Assembly (NCBI RefSeq): GCF_014217805.1
Contig: NZ_CP055156.1
Location: forward strand, 4,470,585-4,534,584
DNA length: 64,000 nt
Origin: Adhaeribacter swui
GTDB lineage: Bacteria; Bacteroidota; Bacteroidia; Cytophagales; Hymenobacteraceae
Direction of reading: 5' to 3'
Below are positions 54,627 to 61,928 of the stretch, piece after piece. Under the pieces are notes generated by a model that searched no databases, was not told the origin of the DNA, and saw only the letters and a list, made by a program, of their open reading frames with translations. Each line of letters opens with the position of its first letter. Within the stretch, counting starts at the first letter, position 1. The position numbers and the translations under genes are program-made.

Positions 54627-54950
54627 TTACGAAATAGCTTTTAAATAATTTAAGCCTTTTTGGGTTATAATAAAGGTTTGCTTCGGCGATTGCGGATGCC
54701 GTGGATCGGTATAATTCAAATACCTTTCGTTGATCATCTTCACAATGTACTTTTTATAATTCTCGTAGTTTTCTTCTACTCCAATGTGGTTTAAAATGGC
54801 GCAACGCGATTGCGCTTCCCGGCAGAACTGTAAAATATATTTGCGGTATTTATCAAATTGTTTTTGTTCCGCCGAAAGTAAATGATTCGTGTATTTGTGA
54901 TAATTATTGAAATTTAAGTTCATCAGAGTAAGCGCTTCCCGTTGTTTCAT
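54627..54950 (-). CDS. Small hypothetical protein, winged-helix-like
   Basis: A 107-residue basic protein (MNLNFNNYHKYTNHLLSAEQ at residues 10-29). The end, QTFIITQKGLNYLKAIS, resembles the final strand and helix of a winged-helix domain, so DNA binding is possible. Met1 and Met10 are both possible starts. It lies between the metalloprotease gene and the eCIS-like genes and is transcribed away from the latter. No family is named. Confidence 0.6.
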   Translation of the reverse strand: MKQREALTLMNLNFNNYHKYTNHLLSAEQKQFDKYRKYILQFCREAQSRCAILNHIGVEENYENYKKYIVKMINERYLNYTDPRHPQSPKQTFIITQKGLNYLKAIS

Positions 54951-55422
54951 CTATAATAAAAAACGAAAAACTTAATCCAGGGTTTTGCACTTATCCGGAA
55001 AATTGTTGTGGTTAACCCGCGGTGTTACTACTATTATATTGGAACTCAAGTAGGTTAAAAACAAAATCTTAAGCCGGAATAAACTAAGCCAGTAAGCACA
55101 AAATGCCATAAATCTAAATAGGCTGGAACGTAGAGAAAATTTAAAAATCTAGAGCTTTCCTTAACCCGGACTTTGTTTTTAAAAAAGCTGTTTTCGCGAG
55201 GCTGTAGCAGATTATATTTTGTTGATATTTTCTTGATGATGCGCATTTATAATGCACTAGTAAATTAAAAAATACTGAAAAATCAGTATTGAAACTGCTT
55301 TGCCGGCCACCTACCTTAGTCTATTCAAAATAAAAAAACAGCGCACCTGTCTGTCGTATTTGCTTTTTTTTACTTAAGCCCATGCGGGTACAGTTTAATT
55401 ATAATTTTAAAAAAGCCGGTGT
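54951..55422. other. Intergenic region upstream of the eCIS-like genes
   Basis: About 472 AT-rich bases between divergent genes. It contains a hairpin, AATACTGA (55271-55278) with TCAGTATT (55283-55290) and an AAAA loop, about 130 bases before the DUF4255 gene. With no T run it is not a terminator and could be an operator. The promoter of the eCIS-like genes is probably here but cannot be placed. Confidence 0.5.
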
Positions 55423-56037
55423 ATGATTGATAATGCATTAAAGGTAATTGCCAACGAAGTAAACCGGTACATTGTGCGCAAACTGGACCCTGACCGCGAC
55501 CCGACTTCTACGAAACGGATGATGATTGGCAACGTGGCAAAAGCTCAGGAAGGCGATGCCGGGGGGGCGCGGGCCGATTCGTCAACGGCGCCGGGTTTGC
55601 TTACCCTGGTAAACCTGGAAGAAGAAAGAAATGCCCGGAATCCCAACAATTACGTGAAACTGAACGACAAGATTGAATACCGCAACCCCAAGCTGTACCT
55701 TAATTTGTATTGTTTGTTTTCGGTGAACCATAGCTCCTACGAAACGGCCTTGCAATACCTTTCCTTAATTCTGCAATGCTTCCAGTACAAAAATGTAATT
55801 ACCGCCAAAAATACCCCGTCGGATAACGGATTGACCCTGGACCCCAAAATAGAAAAATTAATCCTGGATATGGTATCGATGAACGCCGAACAGGTAAATC
55901 ATTTATGGGCCACGTTAGGGGGTAAGTATTTGCCTTCGGTATTATACAAAGTGCGCCTGATAACCATCGAAGAAGATCTGGCCGACATGCAAGCCGAGCC
56001 GGTTTCGGGCATTTACATCAACCACGCAACCGAATAA
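55423..56037 (+). CDS. DUF4255 domain protein (Pvc16-like, contractile injection system)
   Basis: A 204-residue protein. The start (MIDNALKVIANEVNRYIVRK) and the middle (GLLTLVNLEEERNARNPNNY; NLYCLFSVNHSSYETALQYL; MNAEQVNHLWATLGGKYLPS) match DUF4255, the domain of Pvc16/Afp16-type tail terminator or cap proteins of extracellular contractile injection systems. The rest of the apparatus (sheath, tube, baseplate, ATPase) is not in the window. The gene is followed ten bases later by another on the same strand, so they are co-transcribed. Assignment to DUF4255 is confident; the system type is inferred. Confidence 0.85.
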   Translation: MIDNALKVIANEVNRYIVRKLDPDRDPTSTKRMMIGNVAKAQEGDAGGARADSSTAPGLLTLVNLEEERNARNPNNYVKLNDKIEYRNPKLYLNLYCLFSVNHSSYETALQYLSLILQCFQYKNVITAKNTPSDNGLTLDPKIEKLILDMVSMNAEQVNHLWATLGGKYLPSVLYKVRLITIEEDLADMQAEPVSGIYINHATE

Positions 56038-56047
56038 ATTTAAAAAA

Positions 56048-57421
56048 ATGGTTCGCAATTACCACCGTTTTTTCTCGCTCAATTTATATCATGAGTACTA
56101 CCTTAACCGGAAGTGCCCGCACCTGGACATAATACCTACCCCGGATTGTCAAATGCTTTTCCGGCGCCTGAACATGCACGGCCGCCAAATAGAAAACCAA
56201 TATGTAGCCTTAATCGGAACCAACGAAGCACAAGATCCATTTATCAATTTCGGCCAAATTAAATTTTACCGTGCTGATTATGGCCAATCTATTTTCCGGT
56301 TTTATGTAAGCCTGAAAGATCCGGTTTTTTTAAATTATACCAATTTACAGCCCACGCCGCGTAAAATATTTTACTTCAGCAACCGGGCGGCTAACTTCCA
56401 GAATAATTATTTGAATTTAACTGTTCCTCTGGAAGAATATACCACGAACAAATTGTACCAACCCGGCAAACTCGTGCGCGATGGTAAAACGGGCCAGGTG
56501 TACGAAGCCAACAGCAAACACCTAAGTAAGAAAAAAACCGATCTGAATGATTTAGCATTGTGGGCACCCAAAGGTTTGCCTTACCTAGGCACACCTGTTG
56601 CGCCGCTACAAACCGGCAAAAACTACCAACCCGGCGATCTGGTTACTCACGAAGACCAAATATGGGAAGCTGTCCGTCAACATATTTGTAGTAACGGGGC
56701 GCAGTTAAAAGATGCCAATTTTTGGCTAAACCGCGGCACCGGCCAACTGCAGTATCCTACCGGTAACGACCAGATTGATTTTAGCAATGGCAATTACCTG
56801 GTTACTTTACCGGAACCCGTTAATCAGGCCGAAATCAGTATTCTGGGTTTTAACTACCATCCGGAAAACCCGGCCTACGATGTGCCCGTCAGTTTGCCGC
56901 AAACGCAGCATTTTAGTCAGCCGGTAAGCCAAGTAAACGTTCAATTAAATCAACTGCCAGCCGGTAAATACCAGATTGTGGTAAATAAAGAAACCGTGCC
57001 GGTTTACTACGATCCTAATTTGCCTAACGGGAAAGTTTTAGGTGTAATCGAAATTTTTAATTTTTTACCCGGCGATAATCCATACGCTTTGCTCACCGAC
57101 GAAGAAAAATTTAAAATCCCGGCTTACAGCATCTTCTTCCCGACGCGCCGCGTTTTATGGAAATACATCCGGAAAGACGACCGTGCCCAAACTATTACGG
57201 ATACCGGCCACAACCAATATCAGTTTGATTTAACCGGCGATGCGTTTATATCTACCGTTCCCATTCCTTTATCGGAAGGGGTAATTAAAACCCTGAAGCT
57301 AGAATTTAATACCTCTGATTTTAAGCTAGCGCCTTTGCCTAATCCCTCAGGGCAACGTTTTAGCAAATGCCACCGCGACGACTACGATTACATCTGCTCC
57401 GAAATGTATTTAAACTACTAA
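56048..57421 (+). CDS. eCIS-associated protein with two CBM5/12-like modules
   Basis: A 457-residue protein without a signal peptide. No overall family is recognised, but two segments look like chitin-binding CBM5/12 modules: YQPGKLVRDGKTGQVYEANS with ALWAPKG (near 137-177), and YQPGDLVTHEDQIWEAVRQH with NFWLNRG (near 197-233). Conserved Tyr-x-x-Gly and Trp are visible in each. The N terminus starts VRNYHRFFSLNLYHEYYLNR. It lies ten bases after the DUF4255 gene and 97 bases before the first effector-like gene, so it belongs to the same unit. Binding of a target surface glycan is inferred from the modules only. Confidence 0.72.
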   Translation: MVRNYHRFFSLNLYHEYYLNRKCPHLDIIPTPDCQMLFRRLNMHGRQIENQYVALIGTNEAQDPFINFGQIKFYRADYGQSIFRFYVSLKDPVFLNYTNLQPTPRKIFYFSNRAANFQNNYLNLTVPLEEYTTNKLYQPGKLVRDGKTGQVYEANSKHLSKKKTDLNDLALWAPKGLPYLGTPVAPLQTGKNYQPGDLVTHEDQIWEAVRQHICSNGAQLKDANFWLNRGTGQLQYPTGNDQIDFSNGNYLVTLPEPVNQAEISILGFNYHPENPAYDVPVSLPQTQHFSQPVSQVNVQLNQLPAGKYQIVVNKETVPVYYDPNLPNGKVLGVIEIFNFLPGDNPYALLTDEEKFKIPAYSIFFPTRRVLWKYIRKDDRAQTITDTGHNQYQFDLTGDAFISTVPIPLSEGVIKTLKLEFNTSDFKLAPLPNPSGQRFSKCHRDDYDYICSEMYLNY

Positions 57422-57518
57422 ATTATTGCTAGAATGTATTTTAACTAGCTAATGGTAAATCAATAATTTTTAAATTTTAAAATTTCACGGATGAGCTACC
57501 TAAGAATTTAAAATAAAG

Positions 57519-60500
57519 ATGTTTTCCTCTGCCGAAAAAACCGTAAAACCTGCCGCTGCTTTGCAACAGAAAGCTGCGGGCACCTCTTTCTTCCGGAAGG
57601 CAGGGGAGGAAGGTTTTTTCCAAAAGGAACCGGCTCAACAAGAAAATACGCGCTTTTTTCATCCATCGGTGCAGGCCAAGTTAACGGTAAGCCGTCCGGA
57701 TGACCCACAGGAAAAAGAAGCCGATGCGGTAGCCGACCAAGTAATGCGCCTACCCGAACCCGTAGCAAGTACTTTGAACAACCCGGAGAAAAAAGAAGAA
57801 AAACCTTCCCGGAAAGAAGCCCGGGAAGTACAGGCCAAATCAGAAACTTTACCTATTCCGGCCAAAGAAGAACCTGAACAAAAACTGGCCGCCAAGTTAG
57901 CTTCTCCGGTACAGGTTTTAGCCCGGCAAGTGGCTAATCAACAAGAAACTTTAGGTACGAAAAGCGATACCGTACCAATCTTACGCCGAAAGTCTCAATC
58001 CCTTTTTGCAAGTAATATTCTGCCACGAAATGGCCGCGGCTCCCCACCCATAGCAACTAATTTTGAACAAACTTTAGCGGCTTCTAAAGGAGGTGGCAGC
58101 GCTTTACCCGATGCTACCCGGCAATTTATGGAAAGCCGGTTTAACGCCGATTTTAGCAGCGTGCGCATTCATACCGGTCCTACGGCCGAAAACCTGAGCA
58201 GCATCATCCAAGCGCAAGCTTTTGCGAATGGGCCTGATATTTACTTTAACCAGGGTAAGTTTTCGCCGGATTCAACTTCCGGGCGCACCTTACTGGCCCA
58301 CGAACTCACTCATACCATTCAGCAGGGGGCGAGCAAAGCCAACGTGTCCGCGCAAAAAATAAACTCTAATCCGGCTACTACTAAGCTGTCCAGGTCGGTA
58401 TTGGGGCAAACTGCCGGGGAATCTTCTTATCAAACCAGAAGTACTCCTGAGCCCAGTACCGGAAATCAGCATTTTAAAATAAACCGGTTACCCAAAATCA
58501 ATTGGATAAACGCGGATTCGCCGAACTCCAAAGCCTCGGTTCGGCAAACGCCATTAAGTAGCTGGCAAATAAACCCGCGAGGTAAGTTGCAGGTAGCCCC
58601 AAGTAAATCTGTTTTGGAATTACAGCATTTTCCGGAAGCTCAGGCGAAAACCGCACCACCTGTAAAAGCTGATTTTTTAAAAAATTCAATTTCCAGCCTA
58701 CCCAAAAAAGCCGCGTCAGAACCACTATCCCCGGTAGAGGTAGATCGGTCAGTTGCCACAGGAGGTAAACCCATTTTACCAAGCACTGCCGTGCAATCCG
58801 GTAACACAATTGTTGCTCGTACTAGCGTACCCTTATCTTCTGGGCCGGCTAGTAACATAAGTTTACGGGCGCCTCCCGTAAGTTTAGTAAGCAGCTCTAC
58901 TAAAGCAAAATCGGTGCAACGCGCCCTCTACGATGGCGCTTTAGCGCGGGTCAGTGAATTTTTAACTGATTTGCCCGGACTCGCTGATTTGGCCGATCCG
59001 AAGGGTTGGTTGTTGGGTAAGGTGCGCCAGTTTGCTTCGTATATTCCGGGTTACCGGGCGTTGGGCGTTATTCTGGGGCACGATCCCATTACGGGTCAAG
59101 AAATTCCGCGCAACGGACGCAACTTCCTGGAAGCCGGATTAGATATTATTCCGGGCGGAAACCTCTTAAAACAAAAATTAGAAGAACTGGGCATTCTGGA
59201 GCGGGCCGCCGCCTGGATTGATACCCAAATTGATACGGTTAAAGGCATCGTAGGGGGTGTCCGGGCAGAGTTTACGAATGCCTGGAATGCCATTGACGCC
59301 GGCAGCATTCTGGATGGCCCCATGGCCATCGTCCGGAACCTGGGTACTATTCTCGAAAGAGCCTTAAACAACATTATTGATTTTGCCCGCCGGGCCGCCG
59401 CCGAGTTGCTCGCCATTATTAAAAAATTCCTGCTCACGCACGTAGTCGGCTTTATTAAAGAACACACCAATGCTTATGAGCTGCTAAAGGTTATTCTGGG
59501 CCACGACCCCGTTACCGAAGAACCGGTAGCGCGCAACGGTACCAATATTTTAAATGCTTTATTGGAAATGGGCGGCGATGCCGGCCGGGAGCAGCGCAAG
59601 CAAATGCAGGAAACCGGTACTTTCCCGAAAGCTGTTGCCTGGATCGATCGCGGTATAGCGGTGTTTGGTAATTTATACGCTACCATCCGGAGCAATTTTG
59701 GCCAGATCTGGAATGTGGTTTCTATTGAGAGTTTGCTACATCCGGTAGCTACTTTTAACCGCATTTACGCCACCTTTGCCGCCCCGGTAAAACAGGTGCT
59801 GGATTTTGGGCGCGAAGCCCTGACCGCTATTCTGGGCTTTATTAAAGAAGCTTTAATGGTTCGCCTGAGTGCCTGGGCTAAAACCGTGAAGGGGTATAGC
59901 TTAGTAACCGTTATTATCGGCAAAGATCCGTTTACTAACCAGGTTGTGCCCCGCACCGTCGAAAACCTGATTCAGGGCTTTATGAGTTTGATGGACGGTG
60001 GCGAAGAACAGTTTCATCAAATGAAACAAACGGGCGCCATTGCCCGCGCCGAACAACGCGTACAAGCGGCCGTGAACCGCTTGAACATGACCCCGCAGTA
60101 CGTCTTGCAGTTGTTCATCCAAATCTGGAATTCGTTTAGTTTTGCCGATCTGGCAAATCCGATTGCGGCTTTTCAGCGCATCATGGCCCGCTTTGGCGAA
60201 CCAATTGGCCGCCTGATAGCCTTTGTGGTAGAAATTATCCGGATTGTAATTGATATTCTGCTGCAGGTCATGCAGTTCCCAACTGATCTTATCCAGAACA
60301 TTGTGGCCAAAGCCATGCAGGCCATCGAGATGATTAAACGCGACCCGATCGGATTTTTAAAAAATTTGCTGCGCGCCATTAAAGAAGGTTTTTTGCAGTT
60401 CTTCGGCAACATTTTAACGCACCTCTGGAACGGCTTAAAAACCTGGTTCCTCTCGGAAGTGCAGGCCGCGGGCATTCCCATCCCGACCGATTTTACTGCA

Positions 60501-61907
60501 ATGGGCATTATTAAATGGCTATTAGCCGTGCTGGACATTACCCGGGAAAAAATCTGGAAAAAGCTGGAAGAAAAGATTGGCAAAGAAAAAGTAAATAAAA
60601 TCCGCCGCTTTATTGATAAAGCCGAGCAGGTAGCCAATGCCGCCGGCGAGGCTTACGAATTTGTGCAGGATGTGCGTAAACGGGGCTTTATGGTGGTTAT
60701 CGTGGAAAAAATCAAAGAAAAGCTAACCAACGTGTGGGATCTGGTGCTCGACTCAGTGAAAAGCTTTGTTATGGATCAGATTATCAACAAGGCCATGCAA
60801 AAAGTACTCAGTATGCTGGACCCTACCGGTATTATGGCGGTTATCAACAGTGCCATTGCCTTGTACAGAGCCATTCAGAGCTTTATCCGGTACCTGCGGC
60901 AAATGCTGGAAATTGTTAACTCTTTTGTGGAGGGTACTTTAGAAATTGCCAAAGGCGCCACCAAAAAAGCCGCCAACTTCCTCGAAAACGCGCTGGGTCG
61001 TGGGGTGCCCATTGTAATTGGCTTCCTAGCTAACCAAATCGGCTTAAACTTAAGGGGCCGCCTGCGCGATGCCTTAACCACCGTGCGCCAAAAAGTAGAT
61101 ACCGGCTTAACCTGGCTGATTGATAAGTTGGTGACGATTGTGGAGAAGGTAATTTATATGGTGATGGGCGGAGATGCTAAACTTAAATCTGATGAACGCA
61201 CTAATGAACAAAAGCTAAAAGATTTAGAAGGTGCCGTGAAAGAAAGTAATTCCTTGTTAGGTGAGAGGATTTTAGATAAAAGAATTAGAGATAATCGACT
61301 TCAATCTATCAAAAATAAATTTCGTTTAAAAGACCTTAAGTATGTAGTAGATGAACAAAAAGATAAAGGTGAAACAGTACACGTATATGCAGAGATTAAT
61401 CCTGTAATTAATGGACAAAGGATGGAGATTGATTATGATCTGGTAGAAAGAGAACTAGAGTGGCCACCTTTGGTTTTAAGCTGGCATGAAGGTCGGGGCG
61501 GACATACCATAGAAAAACATACTGATCCCATAATCCCAGGGATTACACCAGCTACCCACTCAAAGGAACAAATGAATGAGATATATGCAACATCTAGGAT
61601 ATGGAATGAAAATACCGAAGATGCCCGTTCGGCCTGGAACGATCAACAAACTGCTATTACTACGATATCCAACGTTATTACTTCCAATAGAACTAATATT
61701 ATTAAATGGCTAGTGTATAATGATCCGGATAATGAAAAAAATAGATTTAATTATCGAGGCAATCGGGCAAATGTTTTAGGAACTGGATTGATTAAAATAG
61801 ATAACATCATTCATAAAGATGATGTTTGGCATGCCAGAATTATCTTAAAAAGATTAATTATTAATGGTAAGAAAAGCTTTTTCATCTTAACAGCTTACCC
61901 AGAATAA
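57519..61907 (+). CDS. Large eCIS effector-like protein with DUF4157 core and toxin-like C terminus
   Basis: A 1462-residue modular protein. Residues 1-60 are a leader shared with the next gene (FFRKAGEEGFFQKE; HPSVQAKLTVSRPDDP). A DUF4157 'eCIS core' domain (about 193-272) includes LPDATRQFMESRFNADFSSV and zinc-motif HELTH at 261-265. A disordered linker is followed by three repeats of about 140 residues (GHDPITGQEIPRNG at 520, GHDPVTEEPVARNG at 661, GKDPFTNQVVPRTV at 801) and helical, partly hydrophobic segments to about 1215. From about 1221 DNA becomes AT-rich. The C terminus, with HEGRGGHTIEKH (1323-1334) and final LTAYPE, resembles RNase A-like toxins of CdiA proteins. This fits a toxin cargo of a contractile injection system. 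Activity is inferred. Confidence 0.83.
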   Translation: MFSSAEKTVKPAAALQQKAAGTSFFRKAGEEGFFQKEPAQQENTRFFHPSVQAKLTVSRPDDPQEKEADAVADQVMRLPEPVASTLNNPEKKEEKPSRKEAREVQAKSETLPIPAKEEPEQKLAAKLASPVQVLARQVANQQETLGTKSDTVPILRRKSQSLFASNILPRNGRGSPPIATNFEQTLAASKGGGSALPDATRQFMESRFNADFSSVRIHTGPTAENLSSIIQAQAFANGPDIYFNQGKFSPDSTSGRTLLAHELTHTIQQGASKANVSAQKINSNPATTKLSRSVLGQTAGESSYQTRSTPEPSTGNQHFKINRLPKINWINADSPNSKASVRQTPLSSWQINPRGKLQVAPSKSVLELQHFPEAQAKTAPPVKADFLKNSISSLPKKAASEPLSPVEVDRSVATGGKPILPSTAVQSGNTIVARTSVPLSSGPASNISLRAPPVSLVSSSTKAKSVQRALYDGALARVSEFLTDLPGLADLADPKGWLLGKVRQFASYIPGYRALGVILGHDPITGQEIPRNGRNFLEAGLDIIPGGNLLKQKLEELGILERAAAWIDTQIDTVKGIVGGVRAEFTNAWNAIDAGSILDGPMAIVRNLGTILERALNNIIDFARRAAAELLAIIKKFLLTHVVGFIKEHTNAYELLKVILGHDPVTEEPVARNGTNILNALLEMGGDAGREQRKQMQETGTFPKAVAWIDRGIAVFGNLYATIRSNFGQIWNVVSIESLLHPVATFNRIYATFAAPVKQVLDFGREALTAILGFIKEALMVRLSAWAKTVKGYSLVTVIIGKDPFTNQVVPRTVENLIQGFMSLMDGGEEQFHQMKQTGAIARAEQRVQAAVNRLNMTPQYVLQLFIQIWNSFSFADLANPIAAFQRIMARFGEPIGRLIAFVVEIIRIVIDILLQVMQFPTDLIQNIVAKAMQAIEMIKRDPIGFLKNLLRAIKEGFLQFFGNILTHLWNGLKTWFLSEVQAAGIPIPTDFTAMGIIKWLLAVLDITREKIWKKLEEKIGKEKVNKIRRFIDKAEQVANAAGEAYEFVQDVRKRGFMVVIVEKIKEKLTNVWDLVLDSVKSFVMDQIINKAMQKVLSMLDPTGIMAVINSAIALYRAIQSFIRYLRQMLEIVNSFVEGTLEIAKGATKKAANFLENALGRGVPIVIGFLANQIGLNLRGRLRDALTTVRQKVDTGLTWLIDKLVTIVEKVIYMVMGGDAKLKSDERTNEQKLKDLEGAVKESNSLLGERILDKRIRDNRLQSIKNKFRLKDLKYVVDEQKDKGETVHVYAEINPVINGQRMEIDYDLVERELEWPPLVLSWHEGRGGHTIEKHTDPIIPGITPATHSKEQMNEIYATSRIWNENTEDARSAWNDQQTAITTISNVITSNRTNIIKWLVYNDPDNEKNRFNYRGNRANVLGTGLIKIDNIIHKDDVWHARIILKRLIINGKKSFFILTAYPE

Positions 61908-61928
61908 GTTGATTTTAAAATCAAAATA

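Noticed and set aside
55271-55290. Hairpin as a terminator
   Set aside because: No T run follows and no gene ends there; kept only as a possible operator.
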